The notes: generated from the letters alone by a model not told the origin. Shown: positions 50,866 through 61,411, counted from the stretch's first letter. The stretch is DNA of 64,000 nt from Calothrix anomala FACHB-343 (GCF_014696435.1 NZ_JACJQG010000017.1:1-64000); one strand, 5' to 3'. Made by a program: numbers and translations.

Positions 50866-50996
50866 GGAACTTTTACCAAGAGCAACAAATCAAAGAAAAA
50901 TCAAATACATTGTTAGCAATGTAGCTGCTTTTGTAATGTATCACTTCATTGCTCAATGCTCAGGCTAAACTGACTAGTTGTTGAATTTAATCATTT

Positions 50997-51911
50997 ATGA
51001 ACCTAAAACGCCGCCAATTTTTATTTTTAACTAGCCTTGGTTCCCTTGGTACAGGATTAACCTGGATATTCACTAAGCAAAACAGTCAAAGCACCGATTT
51101 CGCTCAATCACAAACCGCGATCGCTGCCAATCCTGCTAACAAAGGCTTGCTACTGCGGTTTGTATCCGTCGCCGATACAGGCACAGGTGCTAAAGGACAG
51201 TATGCTGTAGCTAAGGCAATGACTAGTTATCACCAAACAAATCCTTACAATTTAGCAGTTTTAGCTGGAGATAACATTTATAACAACGGAGAAATTGAAA
51301 AAATTAATGCTGTTTTTGAACGTCCCTACAAAGATTTGCTCAAGCAAGGTGTGAAATTTCATGCTTGTTTAGGTAATCATGATATTCGCACTGATAACGG
51401 CGATCCACAAGTTAAATATCGCGGCTTTAATATGAAAGGACGTTACTATACATTTAGCCAGGGAGATGTACAATTTTTTGCTTTAGATACTAACGGTAAT
51501 GCTGACTGGAAAAACCAGCTACCTTGGTTAGAAAAACAATTAAGTCTGAGCAAAGCATCTTGGAAAATTGTCTTTGGACATCATCCAATTTATGCATCAG
51601 GAGTTTACGGTAGTAGTCCCGAATTTATAGAAACTTTCACTCCCCTATTTCAAAAATACGGCGTACAACTTTATATCAACGGACACGAACACCATTATGA
51701 ACGTACTCGTGCAATTAATGGTACAACTTACCTAATATGTGGCGCAGGTGCAGGTAATCGTCCTGTAGGTAAAAATGAGTGGACAGAATATTCTACTAGC
51801 GATTTAAGTTTCGCTGCATATAATGTCCATGCAGACAGAATAGAATTAAGTGGCATCGACACTAATAACCGCGTTTTTGATCGGGCTATTATTCCGTTAA
51901 AATCTGCTTAA
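50997..51911 (+). CDS. Exported metallophosphoesterase (Tat-type signal)
   Basis: The 304-residue protein begins MNLKRRQFLFLTSLGSLG, a twin-arginine signal (RRQFL) with a hydrophobic stretch. The calcineurin-like phosphoesterase motifs follow in order: VADTG, LAGDNIYNNG, LGNHDIRT, GHHPIYASG and GHEHHYER. This is a complete two-metal site typical of purple-acid-phosphatase-like enzymes. It is probably exported folded, so the substrate is extracytoplasmic phosphate esters (inference). Its gene stands alone upstream of sbtA with a small hairpin (51938-51955) after it. Confidence 0.9.
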   Translation: MNLKRRQFLFLTSLGSLGTGLTWIFTKQNSQSTDFAQSQTAIAANPANKGLLLRFVSVADTGTGAKGQYAVAKAMTSYHQTNPYNLAVLAGDNIYNNGEIEKINAVFERPYKDLLKQGVKFHACLGNHDIRTDNGDPQVKYRGFNMKGRYYTFSQGDVQFFALDTNGNADWKNQLPWLEKQLSLSKASWKIVFGHHPIYASGVYGSSPEFIETFTPLFQKYGVQLYINGHEHHYERTRAINGTTYLICGAGAGNRPVGKNEWTEYSTSDLSFAAYNVHADRIELSGIDTNNRVFDRAIIPLKSA

Positions 51912-52215
51912 TTTACTTACCTTCTGATTAAATATTGGGTGGGCATTAACCCACCACATTATTTATATTTTCATAACAGCTATTTACGAAAAATTTTTCT
52001 AACAAAATATTAAACTCTTTATTTGCTAGCTCCTATTCCCTATTTTCCAAAGAGCGATCGCATTTACTCTATTACTCATAGTAAGTATTATAATCATACA
52101 CACTTGGTTGGTGAATATACTTAAAATTCTCCGCTCCTCTCTAGGCAGATTATCATTGAAAGCATTAATCTGCCTAATATTTTGTTGCATTCAATACAGT
52201 AATAATACTTTGTCA

Positions 52216-52235
52216 CTTGTCACAACGTTGACAAG
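52216..52235. promoter_or_regulatory. Inverted repeat upstream of sbtA (possible operator)
   Basis: CTTGTCACAACGTTGACAAG has 7-base arms (CTTGTCA and TGACAAG) around a 6-base centre, about 130 bases before sbtA. It is next to a direct repeat (TTGTCACTTGTCAC). Carbon-limitation genes are usually under LysR-type control. Whether this is that site is not shown by sequence; the palindrome itself is clear. Confidence 0.45.
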
Positions 52236-52362
52236 TAATTAACACTCGATCTTCACAAACTTGAAATATAGTCCAGGAAAGACTTAACAATCGGCAACAA
52301 TAATTAACTTTATTACTCCCGTAAATTGTAAACGCAAGTCATAGTTCCTTAGGACAGGGTTA

Positions 52363-53358
52363 TTGCCAATGAATTCTAGCCTCATATTATCTAACATACT
52401 GAATCCACCAGTATTGTTTTTCTTTCTGGGAATGCTAGCGATTTTCTGTAAATCAGATTTAGAAGTTCCCCAACCTTTGCCTAAATTGTTTTCTTTATAC
52501 CTCTTACTTGCGATTGGATTTAAGGGAGGCTATGAACTTGAAGAAAGTGGAATTAGTCCGCAAATAGCTATGACATTGACTGCAGCTATTTTCATGGCTT
52601 GTGCAGTTCCTATATATTCTTTTTTCATCCTCAAAATCAAATTAAATGCATATAATGCAGCCGCCATTGCTGCAACTTATGGCTCAATTAGTGCAGTTAC
52701 TTTCATTACTGCTCAGTCGTTTCTCAAAGTTCTGAATATTCCCTCTGATGGCTACATGGTAGCAGCTTTAGCGCTGATGGAATCTCCAGCAATTATTGTG
52801 GGAATTGTATTAGTGAGAATATTTGCACAAACAGGAAAAAGAGAAGCAGGAGAAGAAAAAGGAGAATTTTCTTGGGGTGAAGTATTGCGAGAAGCTTTTC
52901 TAAATGGTTCTGTATTTCTATTAGTTGGTAGTGTAATTATTGGCATTCTTACAGGAGAAAAAGGCTGGGAGAAACTGCAACCATTTACACAACAAATTTT
53001 CTATGGAGTTCTAGCATTCTTCTTACTTGATATGGGAATGGTAGCTGCTAGAAGAATTAAAGACTTGGGTAAAACTGGGTCTTTTTTAATCGCATTTTCT
53101 GTATTTATGCCTGTAGCCAATGCCATTATCGGAATTATCATTGCTAAATGTATTGGCATTTCCGAAGGTAATACACTTTTATTTGCTGTTTTGTGTGCTA
53201 GTGCTTCTTATATTGCAGTACCAGCAGCAATGAGAATGACAGTCCCCGAAGCGAATCCCAGTTTGTATGTTTCTATGGCTTTAGCGCTAACTTTTCCTTT
53301 CAACATTATTGTGGGAATTCCGTTATACATGAACATCATTAAAACTATGGGAGTTTAA
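52363..53358 (+). CDS. sbtA: SbtA sodium-dependent bicarbonate transporter
   Basis: SbtA imports bicarbonate with Na+ across the plasma membrane, part of the CO2-concentrating mechanism. The 331-residue protein has about ten hydrophobic segments and ends in a hydrophobic helix. Motifs include ATYGSISAVTF and CASASYIAVPAAMR, typical of the SbtA fold. The middle cytoplasmic loop (about 155-180, rich in Glu/Lys) is the expected regulatory region. The sbtB gene starts four bases after the stop, so the two are almost certainly co-transcribed. Start is the ATG at 52363 after TTGCCA; a better Shine-Dalgarno is not visible. Confidence 0.93.
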   Translation: MPMNSSLILSNILNPPVLFFFLGMLAIFCKSDLEVPQPLPKLFSLYLLLAIGFKGGYELEESGISPQIAMTLTAAIFMACAVPIYSFFILKIKLNAYNAAAIAATYGSISAVTFITAQSFLKVLNIPSDGYMVAALALMESPAIIVGIVLVRIFAQTGKREAGEEKGEFSWGEVLREAFLNGSVFLLVGSVIIGILTGEKGWEKLQPFTQQIFYGVLAFFLLDMGMVAARRIKDLGKTGSFLIAFSVFMPVANAIIGIIIAKCIGISEGNTLLFAVLCASASYIAVPAAMRMTVPEANPSLYVSMALALTFPFNIIVGIPLYMNIIKTMGV

Positions 53359-53362
53359 CAAA

Positions 53363-53656
53363 GTGGAAAGGGTTAAAAGGTTAGAAATTATTACCAATTC
53401 CCTAGAAATGTCTCAAGTGATCAAAATTTTGGACAGTATAGGTGTTTCTGGTTACACGATTATCAAAGATGTCACAGGTAAAGGCGATAGAGGCAAAATA
53501 ATTGATGATTTGGAAACGCCAGCATTGACAAACGGATATGTATTAAGCGTTTGTACAGAAGAACAAGAATCGGAAGTAGTAACAGCGATTACACCTATTT
53601 TAAAAAAATTTGGAGGTGTCTGTATTGTTTCTGATGCCAAGTGGATTGCACATTAA
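53363..53656 (+). CDS. sbtB: SbtB, PII-like regulator of SbtA
   Basis: SbtB is a small trimeric PII-like protein that binds adenine nucleotides and c-di-AMP and controls SbtA. The 97-residue product starts GTG and runs MERVKRLEIITNSLEMSQVI, with a T-loop (KDVTGKGDRGKIIDDLETPA) and an ATP-site region (LSVCTEEQE). It ends IVSDAKWIAH and lacks the C-terminal redox-active CGPxGC loop found in some SbtB proteins. Nucleotide-dependent control can operate without that loop. It follows sbtA by four bases. Confidence 0.92.
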   Translation: MERVKRLEIITNSLEMSQVIKILDSIGVSGYTIIKDVTGKGDRGKIIDDLETPALTNGYVLSVCTEEQESEVVTAITPILKKFGGVCIVSDAKWIAH

Positions 53657-53825
53657 CTAAACTGAACTAGAGACACTCGTGTAAAAATTAAAGCATCAGG
53701 GTTCAAAACAAAAAAATTATCACAGTCTGATTAGTGTCTCTAGATTTTATTTGATTGCGGAAACTTGGTTACTGATTGTGAAGCTATAAAAGACTGAACA
53801 TATTTTTGGTGAGAGGAATTCAATT

Positions 53826-54509
53826 GTGCCAATAAAACGCATAATAGCAGGTTTAAATGAGTTTCATGACAACTACTTCATCAACCATAGAGAATTATTT
53901 GAACAGTTGTCTCACGGTCAAAATCCTGAAGTCTTATTCATAACTTGTTCAGATTCGCGGATTGACCCTTGTTTAATTACTCAAAGTTTACCTGGAGAAT
54001 TATTTGTTATTCGTAATGTTGGTAATATTATTCCCGCCTATGGTACACCCAAGAGTGGTGAAGCGGCGGGAATAGAATATGCTGTTGAAGCTTTAGATAT
54101 TAGAGATATTGTTATTTGTGGTCATTCCCACTGCGGAGCCATGAGAGGACTGTTACAGATAGGAAATTTATCTCAACAAATGCCGTTAGTTTATGATTGG
54201 CTAAAACAATATGCTGAACCAACTCGTCGTATAGTTCTTGATAATTATAAAGATTATCCAGCCGATAAACTACTAAAAATTACTATTGAACAAAACGTTT
54301 TAACTCAAATAGAAAATTTAGAAACTTATCCATCTGTTCGCTCAAAATTACATAGTGGTAAATTAACTCTTCACGCTTGGATTTATGAAATAGAAACTGG
54401 CGAAGTTTTTGCTTATGACGCCAATATCGGTCAATTTAAAATTTTAGATAACCGACCTTTTCCTGTACCAAATCCTCTGCTTGGCGCATATTCAAAAAAT
54501 GCCGTTTAA
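53826..54509 (+). CDS. Beta-class carbonic anhydrase
   Basis: This 227-residue enzyme interconverts CO2 and bicarbonate. It has the zinc site CSDSRIDP (Cys, Asp and Arg of the beta class) and GHSHCGAM (His and Cys). It starts with GTG (53826) after a GAGAGGAATTC Shine-Dalgarno. A good terminator follows at 54521. It lies 170 bases downstream of sbtB on the same strand. I see no carboxysomal targeting region, and no signal peptide, so a cytoplasmic or membrane-associated role is likely. It could be EcaB- or IcfA/CcaA-like; I leave the name open. Confidence 0.93.
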   Translation: MPIKRIIAGLNEFHDNYFINHRELFEQLSHGQNPEVLFITCSDSRIDPCLITQSLPGELFVIRNVGNIIPAYGTPKSGEAAGIEYAVEALDIRDIVICGHSHCGAMRGLLQIGNLSQQMPLVYDWLKQYAEPTRRIVLDNYKDYPADKLLKITIEQNVLTQIENLETYPSVRSKLHSGKLTLHAWIYEIETGEVFAYDANIGQFKILDNRPFPVPNPLLGAYSKNAV

Positions 54510-54520
54510 TTGATTAATTT

Positions 54521-54558
54521 ACAGGGTTGGGTTGAAGAACATCCAACCCTGTATTTTT
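54521..54558 (+). terminator. Carbonic anhydrase terminator
   Basis: ACAGGGTTGG (54521-54530) pairs with CCAACCCTGT (54543-54552), closing a loop of 12 bases, and is followed by ATTTTTAA. It ends the bicarbonate gene cluster. The stem resembles the dispersed GTAGGTTGGG hairpin. Confidence 0.88.
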
Positions 54559-54629
54559 AAAGTAGTAGTCAAGTGTGCGCGATCGCACTATACTAAATAC
54601 CATCCGCTGCAGTTTTCAGGATATAGTTT

Positions 54630-54923
54630 ATGATTCTTGAGGCAGTGATGCTTCATGTTAAACCTGGGATGGAATCAGAATTTGAATTCGCTTTCAAAAA
54701 AGCTTCTAAAATTATTGCATCAATGAATGGATATTTATCTCATGAACTCAATCGCTGCATTGAGGTTAATGGTAAATATCTCTTACTTGTGAGATGGGAA
54801 ACTTTAGAATCTCATACGGTAGGATTTCGCGGTTCTGCTGAATATCAACAATGGAAACAATTACTACATCATTTTTATGAACCATTTCCCACTGTTGAGC
54901 ATTTTACAGAAGTAGAAATTTAA
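54630..54923 (+). CDS. ABM-domain (antibiotic biosynthesis monooxygenase-like) protein
   Basis: The 97-residue protein has the dimeric alpha-beta barrel pattern: MILEAVMLHVKPGMESEFEF, then ASMNGYLSHELNRCIEVNGKYLL, LVRWETLESH and a C-terminal FRGSAEYQQWKQLLHHFYEP. This fits ABM/YgiN-like proteins, which include small monooxygenases and heme-related enzymes. No substrate can be inferred. It starts with ATG after CAGGATATAGTTT. A MITE follows five bases after the stop. Confidence 0.85.
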   Translation: MILEAVMLHVKPGMESEFEFAFKKASKIIASMNGYLSHELNRCIEVNGKYLLLVRWETLESHTVGFRGSAEYQQWKQLLHHFYEPFPTVEHFTEVEI

Positions 54924-54927
54924 CTCC

Positions 54928-55025
54928 TACCAATTTGAAAAAAGAATGCCACAGATTGTAGGGATAAGGCATTGCCTTGCCCTCTAGAATATATTAATGT
55001 GTCGCCAAAATTATTTGAACTGGTA
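54928..55025 (+). mobile_element. 98-bp MITE, copy C
   Basis: Starts TACCAATTTGAAAAAAGAAT and ends TTTGAACTGGTA, giving terminal inverted repeats (TACCAATTT with AACTGGTA). It has the same length as copy A (98 bp) and shares the GCCCTCTAGAATATATTAAT block. It begins five bases after the ABM gene stop. Confidence 0.88.
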
Positions 55026-55148
55026 ACATATATTCATAAATATTCAGGTATTTTTAAATACTAGATAAAATCTTAAGGTGCGTTGCGCTACGCGACAACA
55101 CACCCTACATGAAAATAGCCGATATTGGGAAATTCATCATTAAATCAA

Positions 55149-55186
55149 AATGACAAATGACAAATGACAAATGACAAATGACAAAT
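55149..55186. repeat. Heptamer tandem repeat (AATGACA)
   Basis: Five copies of AATGACA lie immediately upstream of the pcrA stop codon (minus strand). They would be transcribed in the 3' untranslated region of the helicase. Confidence 0.88.
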
Positions 55187-55188
55187 TA

Positions 55189-57501
55189 TCAATCTACTTT
55201 TTGCAACTGCGCTACTCTGGGGTCGATAATTTTTTGTCCCAAATTGGCAAATTTAATCGCTACAGACAGCTTATTTCCTTCTCCAAATACATGAGTAATT
55301 TCACCAAGACCAAAAGATTTATGTAATACTCTATCGCCTACGTGCCAATTCTGCTTACCATTGGTATTTGCAGCAGTTTTGGTATAGGTTTGGCGCACCT
55401 TACGCCCATTAGTTAACAATTCTTCTGGTACTTCATCGAGAAATTGCGATCGCACTGCGGGTTCTCTTGAACCATAAAGGCGACGTTCGCGAGCATGTGA
55501 CAAATATAACCTTTCCTGAGCGCGGGTAATTCCCACATAACACAGGCGACGTTCTTCTTCTAAAGCTGCGGGATCATTTAAAGAACGATAACCGGGGAAT
55601 AGTCCCTGTTCTAAACCAACTAAAAAGACTACGGGAAATTCTAACCCTTTAGAAGCGTGCAAAGTCATCAAGGAAACCGCAGTTTTTCCTTCTTTTAAAT
55701 TATCTAAATCGGAACTAAGGGCGGTACTTTGTAAGAAACCTTGCAAAGTTGCATCTTCGTTTTCTTCTTGGAATTGCAGTACAGCGTTATAAAGTTCTTG
55801 AACGTTTTGTATTCTGTCTTGGGATTCGTCTGTACCTTGACTGAGCAAGTCTTGAATATAGCCAGAGTCATCTAGTATACCTTGAACTATTTCTGCTGCT
55901 GGCCGATTGCCGATTTCGCCTTGCCAACGGTTAATCATTTCTGCAAAGCCTTTCACCGATTTTGCACCCCTTCCCGCCAAGGTATTTACTGATGTATCAT
56001 CAGATAAAATTTCCCAAAGGGTGGTTCCTAATTGCTGGGAAGCGTTAATCAAAGCATCAATGGTGGTTTTCCCGATACCGCGCCGGGGAGTATTGATGAC
56101 TCGTAATAAGCTTACAGTATCCGCAGGATTTGCGATCGCTCTCAAGTAAGCTATCACATCTTTAATTTCTTTGCGATCGTAAAATCTCATTCCCCCGACA
56201 ACTGTATAAGGAATTTGATATTTCACCAACAGTTCTTCAAATGGGCGAGATTGAGCATTTGTCCGATAAAGAATAGCAAAACTTCCCCAAGTTAACTCAG
56301 GATTTTGATATTCTAAAGAGCGAATTTGATTGATGATAAACTCAGCTTCATCTAATTCATTATCTGCTTTATGACAATAAATTTGTTCCCCTGCTCCCCT
56401 TGTTGGTCTGAGAACTTTATCAATTCGTTGGGTATTATTTTCAATTAATTCATTAGCCGCTTGCAGAATATTTTCACAAGAGCGATAGTTTTCTTCTAAC
56501 TTCACCATCGTTCTGGTATCTTCATCAGGTAAACCATCGCCAAAATCTTGCTGAAACTCTAGCAATATGGTAAAGTCAGCCATTCTAAAAGAGTAAATTG
56601 ACTGGTCAGCATCACCCACAACAAACACCGAGCGGTTTTGCCAATTCCATTCACTCTTTCTATCTTCACCATTGGTAACTAATAGGCGAATTAAGTCATA
56701 TTGAGTACGGTTAGTATCTTGATATTCATCAACTAAGATATGACAGAATTTGCGATGCCAATAACCTAATACCTGTTCGTTTTGCTGAAATAATCTGGTA
56801 GGAATGAGAATTAAATCATCAAAATCTAGGGCGTTATTTTGTGCCAGTCTATCTTGATAGGCACTATAAACTTGAGCAATTACTCGTCCGCGATAATTCG
56901 GTTGTTCTCTTTCAAAGTCTTTGGGTGATAAACCTTGGTTTTTGGCATTACTAATTGCATAACGTACCGAACGATGATCGAATTTTTTATCATCTAAATT
57001 TAGCTGTTTGGTAACAATTTCCTTTACCAAACTTTGCGCATCAGATTCATCGAAAATCGAGAAATTTTTACTCCACCGCCGACCATTTTCGTCTTGGTAC
57101 TTCTCAATATCAAACCGTAAAATACGGGAAAACAGACTGTGAAACGTACCGCACCATAAATCTTTGATGGTTTCGCGGTAAACTTGCGATCGCAGTTGAG
57201 ATTGTTGATATTCAGTCAACAAATCAAACTTGGTGTCATATTGTTTGATCGCTTCTGCTTCCGCAAACAGCTTTTGAATCCGTTCTTTCATTTCCCTGGC
57301 GGCTTTATTTGTAAAAGTCACCGCCAAAATATTCTCCGGATTGACGCGATGTTTGAGAATCAGGTTAGCAATCCGATAAGTCAACGCGCGTGTTTTACCG
57401 GAACCTGCTCCAGCCACAACTAGCAGCGGCCCGCAGTAATGTTCTACGGCTTGACGTTGGCTGGGGTTAAGATGGCTGAGAAAGTCTATAGTTGTGGTCA
57501 T
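55189..57501 (-). CDS. pcrA: UvrD/PcrA-type superfamily 1 DNA helicase
   Basis: A 3'-5' helicase used in repair and replication restart. From the ATG at 57501 it is 770 residues: MTTTIDFLSHLNPSQRQAVE, P-loop VVAGAGSGKTRAL, AVTFTNKAAREMKERI, DEYQDTNRTQYDL (Walker B), VGDADQSIYSFR, TLHASKGLEFPVVF and VGITRAQERLYL. All SF1A motifs are present. A GTG 42 bases upstream would add a 14-residue leader with no similarity to the family start. Neighbours give no operon clue. Confidence 0.93.
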   Translation of the reverse strand: MTTTIDFLSHLNPSQRQAVEHYCGPLLVVAGAGSGKTRALTYRIANLILKHRVNPENILAVTFTNKAAREMKERIQKLFAEAEAIKQYDTKFDLLTEYQQSQLRSQVYRETIKDLWCGTFHSLFSRILRFDIEKYQDENGRRWSKNFSIFDESDAQSLVKEIVTKQLNLDDKKFDHRSVRYAISNAKNQGLSPKDFEREQPNYRGRVIAQVYSAYQDRLAQNNALDFDDLILIPTRLFQQNEQVLGYWHRKFCHILVDEYQDTNRTQYDLIRLLVTNGEDRKSEWNWQNRSVFVVGDADQSIYSFRMADFTILLEFQQDFGDGLPDEDTRTMVKLEENYRSCENILQAANELIENNTQRIDKVLRPTRGAGEQIYCHKADNELDEAEFIINQIRSLEYQNPELTWGSFAILYRTNAQSRPFEELLVKYQIPYTVVGGMRFYDRKEIKDVIAYLRAIANPADTVSLLRVINTPRRGIGKTTIDALINASQQLGTTLWEILSDDTSVNTLAGRGAKSVKGFAEMINRWQGEIGNRPAAEIVQGILDDSGYIQDLLSQGTDESQDRIQNVQELYNAVLQFQEENEDATLQGFLQSTALSSDLDNLKEGKTAVSLMTLHASKGLEFPVVFLVGLEQGLFPGYRSLNDPAALEEERRLCYVGITRAQERLYLSHARERRLYGSREPAVRSQFLDEVPEELLTNGRKVRQTYTKTAANTNGKQNWHVGDRVLHKSFGLGEITHVFGEGNKLSVAIKFANLGQKIIDPRVAQLQKVD

Positions 57502-57650
57502 GGATGACTGGGCAGAGAATTGCTTATTTTGAGAGTATCGCACTCAACGCATATTATTCTAGGTTAATTAAAATATCTCAATTCACCTTTGTTTCATTTC
57601 CCTGAACAACTCTCTCACTCAGCCTACATAGCCGTAACCAGATAAATTAA

Positions 57651-57680
57651 GTCAACAGTCAACAGTCAACAGTCAACAGC
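57651..57680. repeat. Heptamer tandem repeat (GTCAACA)
   Basis: Four copies of GTCAACA lie immediately downstream of the histidine kinase stop codon (minus strand), between it and the helicase gene. Confidence 0.88.
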
Positions 57681-57684
57681 TATA

Positions 57685-59409
57685 CTATTCTTCCACAATC
57701 AAAGGTAAGCGGACGATAAAAGTAGAACCTACACCCAGTTGGCTTTTCACCACAATTTCGCCACCCATCATTTGACAAAAATGGCGACTAATTGCTAACC
57801 CTAAACCAGTACCACCATATTTTTTTGTTGTCGATGTATCTCCTTGGATAAAAGGTTGAAATAGCTGTTTTTGTTGACTTTGTGACATCCCAATACCTGT
57901 GTCACTCACCGTAAAAGTCACGATTCCATTGGCTACTGTTCCGACTAACTCATCTTTACTAATTTTAACTGTGAGGCTAACTTTGCCATTTGTGGTGAAT
58001 TTAGCAGCATTACTTAATAAATTTAACAATACTTGCCGCATTCTTGTTTGATCGGCATACATTGTTCCCAAATTTTCATCACAATCAATTTCTAAAATAT
58101 TACCGTTTTTCTCTACAGCCGATCGCACTGTCAGCACAACATTACTAATTAATGTCCCAATCTCAAATGTCTCTGGGTACAGAGTCATTTTCCCGGCTTC
58201 AATTTTTGACAAGTCGAGGATGTCATTAATTAATTCTAGTAAATGTCTCCCGGCTGAATTAATTGTTTCTAGATCGGTAATAAAATCTCCCGTCAATCCT
58301 AAATCTGTAGCATCATCTTGTAGTAGTTGACTCAAGCCAATTACTGCATTTAATGGGGTGCGTAATTCGTGGCTGACATTAGCTAAAAATATACTTTTAG
58401 CTTTGCTAGCAGCTTCCGCTAATTCTTTGGCTTGTTGTAGTTCTTTCGTGCGCTCAGAGACGCGCTCAATTAACCGATTTAAAGATTTAGCTAATAAGCC
58501 TATTTCATCTTCTGTAGTTATGGGTGCGCGCAAATCAAAATTAGATTTTCTCGCTACCTGTTCTGCAACTTGAGTTACCGTGATTACTGGTTCCGCGATC
58601 GCGCGACTCGTCCGCCAAGCTACAATGGCCGCGATCGCCACTGATACCAGCATACTCATAATCACGATTAATCTTTCAACGCCTTTAGCCTGCTCTACAC
58701 CTCTGGTTCGCTCTTGTTCTTGGACTTCAGCATTTTGTAAGATATTCGTCAGCGTCTGCGATAGCTGCTCTAGGCGCAGCGCTGTATCGCCACGCATAAT
58801 TTGCAGTAATCGCTCTCGTTGTGCATCAATTTGTGGCGCTTCAATTGACGGAGATTCTATTTTGTCTAAAACCGATTCTACCTGCTCAACATAAATCTCT
58901 AAATTGTTGGCATAATCGAGCAATAAAGTTTCTAAAGTCGCACTTGTAGCTGCTAATCTTTTGGGATTTCTGGCGATAAAAGTTGTAATTTCTGCTTCTA
59001 ATTGCTTTGCTTGCTCAACATTTTTGAGAAATTCACTTTTCTTATTTTGTCGCTGTATCGGATCTTCTAATACTGCAACTAAATTAGAGCTATATAATTG
59101 CGCTCCTACTACGGCATTTTTATAGTTAGTTAACAGTTGTCCTTGCTCGTGCGCGTGATTTAGTTGGTTAATTTCCCTGGCTCGGTAATAGTTAGCAATT
59201 ACCAACCCAGTTAGGGAACCAAAGAAACCAATACCAATGGCGACAAAATATCCATAGCCAATTTTTTGATGTATGCGCCATGAACTTGCTTTGAGTTTCC
59301 CCCGTGAAGGAAATTCAATAGTCGGGAGTTCGTCTGTCGATGGCTCTTCCTCTGGCACTTTTTTGCTTTCTGAACTGCTGTCAACAGGGATTAGCTTTTG
59401 AGTTTGCAT
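57685..59409 (-). CDS. Membrane sensor histidine kinase
   Basis: The 574-residue protein has two membrane segments (about 53-72 and 248-268) flanking a ~175-residue helical extracytoplasmic sensor. A HAMP domain and a HisKA domain with the phospho-His in [14 protein letters not shown] follow. The HATPase has the N box ([12 protein letters not shown]), G1 (DTGIGM) and G2 (GTGLGLAIS). It has no receiver and no adjacent response regulator, so it is an orphan kinase. The signal is unknown. A GGAGATCTGAGGG segment just upstream supports the ATG start. Confidence 0.92.
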   Translation of the reverse strand: MQTQKLIPVDSSSESKKVPEEEPSTDELPTIEFPSRGKLKASSWRIHQKIGYGYFVAIGIGFFGSLTGLVIANYYRAREINQLNHAHEQGQLLTNYKNAVVGAQLYSSNLVAVLEDPIQRQNKKSEFLKNVEQAKQLEAEITTFIARNPKRLAATSATLETLLLDYANNLEIYVEQVESVLDKIESPSIEAPQIDAQRERLLQIMRGDTALRLEQLSQTLTNILQNAEVQEQERTRGVEQAKGVERLIVIMSMLVSVAIAAIVAWRTSRAIAEPVITVTQVAEQVARKSNFDLRAPITTEDEIGLLAKSLNRLIERVSERTKELQQAKELAEAASKAKSIFLANVSHELRTPLNAVIGLSQLLQDDATDLGLTGDFITDLETINSAGRHLLELINDILDLSKIEAGKMTLYPETFEIGTLISNVVLTVRSAVEKNGNILEIDCDENLGTMYADQTRMRQVLLNLLSNAAKFTTNGKVSLTVKISKDELVGTVANGIVTFTVSDTGIGMSQSQQKQLFQPFIQGDTSTTKKYGGTGLGLAISRHFCQMMGGEIVVKSQLGVGSTFIVRLPLIVEE

Positions 59410-59933
59410 CCCTCAGATCTCCTTAGCCTCCCATAAAAGTCATCACTGAAGTTTGGCTGGGGTAAACAATTTATCTAGCGATTATTATCTAAATTATCTT
59501 TTTTTGTGACAAGAGTAAATTATATATCACGAGAAAATTGCCATGAGCTTTTTTATCTTTAAATTAATTAGTTATAATCTTTAATTTCCTTTATAACTGT
59601 CAATATAAATTGCTTTTTATAAAAAAGCTGTTCCCTAAACCAAATACACCCCTACCAGTATATCTTTTTCGTCAATTTACTTCCATATACAGTTGATTGC
59701 AGCTATATTAACTTAATGGGTAAGCAGCTAATCTAACCTCTTTTAGCTTTACAGCAGCTACTATCAAACCGTAAATAGCAGATTTGTTCAGTTGACTACA
59801 GCAAAGAATCTCAAAATCACTGCTGTATATTGACAAAATAACTGTTTCATAATTTTATCACCAATCCCTTTGATTCACCAATAATCAAAAATTCCCATCA
59901 AGAGTGGTGTTTTTGAGTAGGGCAAATAAAGCT
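59410..59933. other. Intergenic region upstream of the histidine kinase gene
   Basis: About 520 AT-rich bases between the histidine kinase gene and the metK terminator. I see no gene, RNA or repeat in it. It must contain the histidine kinase promoter. Confidence 0.5.
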
Positions 59934-59984
59934 ATAAAAAATCCTCTGGTTGCCAGTAGTTTTACTACCATAATTCCAGAGGAT
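59934..59984 (-). terminator. metK terminator
   Basis: On the minus strand ATCCTCTGG (59984-59976) pairs with CCAGAGGAT (59949-59941) and is followed by TTTTTATAG. It lies about 95 bases past the metK stop. It is in the right direction for metK. Confidence 0.78.
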
Positions 59985-60078
59985 ATAGTTGTTCGAGATT
60001 AATGTTATCTAGAATAGAGTATAAGTCATTACTTACTCATACCCTCAGATTTAGCGATCGCCGCCAGTAATGACAATA

Positions 60079-61353
60079 TTACTTGAGTGCGGAAGCGATC
60101 GGCGCAGAAACTGACTCGCTAACGGCTTGTTTGAGCAAATCAGCCTTATCGGTACGTTCCCAGGGCAAATCTAAATCATTCCGTCCAAAATGACCGTAAG
60201 CCGCGACGTCCTGATAAAAACGTCCGCCTCGTTCATTTGGTAAGTTGCGTAAATTGAAAGCATGAATAATTCCTGCTGGACGCAGTTCAAAATGCTTTTT
60301 GACTAATTCCAACAGAATTTCATCATCGACTTTACCAGTGCCAAAGGTATCGAGAAAAATGCTCACAGGACGCGCCACGCCAATAGCGTAACTGAGCTGT
60401 ACTTCACATTTTTCTGCTAACCCAGCCGCAACAATATTTTTCGCTACATAGCGAGCTGCGTAAGCCGCCGAACGGTCTACTTTTGTGGGATCTTTACCGG
60501 AAAAAGCGCCGCCACCATGTCGGGAATAACCACCGTAGGTGTCAACAATAATTTTCCTACCAGTTAAACCAGAGTCGCCTTGAGGGCCGCCAATGACAAA
60601 TTTGCCGGTGGGGTTGACCAAAAAGCGTGTCTGTGCGTCAGGCTTGATGGCAATATCGCCAAATACAGGCTCAACTACAGCCGTCCACAAATCTTCTTTG
60701 ATTTTCGCTTGGACTGCCGCTTCATCGGTAATTTCCCCAATAGTAGCGGTATGTTGGGTAGAAATCAGGATTGTATCAATCCCTACTGGTCGTCCATCTT
60801 CATAAATTACGGTAACTTGGGTTTTACCGTCGGGACGCAAGTAAGACAAATCGCCGGTTTTGCGTACTGCTGCTAATCTGCGCGCAATGCGGTGAGCCAA
60901 ACTAATGGGTAAGGGAATTAATTCTGGGGTTTCGTTGCTAGCAAAACCAAACATAATCCCTTGGTCACCCGCACCAATCGAATCAAATAGTTCATCACTA
61001 TCTGCTTCACGGGTTTCTTGCGCTGTGTTCACGCCTTGAGCAATATCAGGTGATTGCTCATCTAAGGCTACTAACACGCTGGTACTGTTGGCAGAAAAGC
61101 CGTTATCAGCATTGGTATAGCCAATTTCAGCAATTTTCTTCCGGGCCAGATTCACAAAATTGACATTGGCTTTAGTGGTAATTTCACCTGTAATTAACAC
61201 TAAACCAGTATTAACCACTACCTCAGCCGCAACTCGACTAGTGGGGTCTTGTGTCAGTAAAGCATCCAGAATCGTATCAGAAATCTGATCGCAGATTTTA
61301 TCTGGATGACCTTCGGTAACTGACTCGGAGGTAAAAAGATATCGACGAGACAA
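60079..61353 (-). CDS. metK: S-adenosylmethionine synthetase
   Basis: MetK makes S-adenosylmethionine from methionine and ATP. The 424-residue protein starts [20 protein letters not shown]. It has [30 protein letters not shown] and the usual C-terminal GHFGR. The start codon is TTG (61353-61351). It is supported by a very strong Shine-Dalgarno, AAAGGAGG, about 7 bases upstream, and by agreement with the conserved N-terminus. The leader holds a 9-bp hairpin (61412-61434). The gene is slightly longer than the E. coli enzyme, as in other cyanobacteria. Confidence 0.96.
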   Translation of the reverse strand: MSRRYLFTSESVTEGHPDKICDQISDTILDALLTQDPTSRVAAEVVVNTGLVLITGEITTKANVNFVNLARKKIAEIGYTNADNGFSANSTSVLVALDEQSPDIAQGVNTAQETREADSDELFDSIGAGDQGIMFGFASNETPELIPLPISLAHRIARRLAAVRKTGDLSYLRPDGKTQVTVIYEDGRPVGIDTILISTQHTATIGEITDEAAVQAKIKEDLWTAVVEPVFGDIAIKPDAQTRFLVNPTGKFVIGGPQGDSGLTGRKIIVDTYGGYSRHGGGAFSGKDPTKVDRSAAYAARYVAKNIVAAGLAEKCEVQLSYAIGVARPVSIFLDTFGTGKVDDEILLELVKKHFELRPAGIIHAFNLRNLPNERGGRFYQDVAAYGHFGRNDLDLPWERTDKADLLKQAVSESVSAPIASALK

Positions 61354-61411
61354 AGGTATTCCTCCTTTATTTAAGAGTGTTTCACTGACTAGATAATTAC
61401 ACTCATCATCA

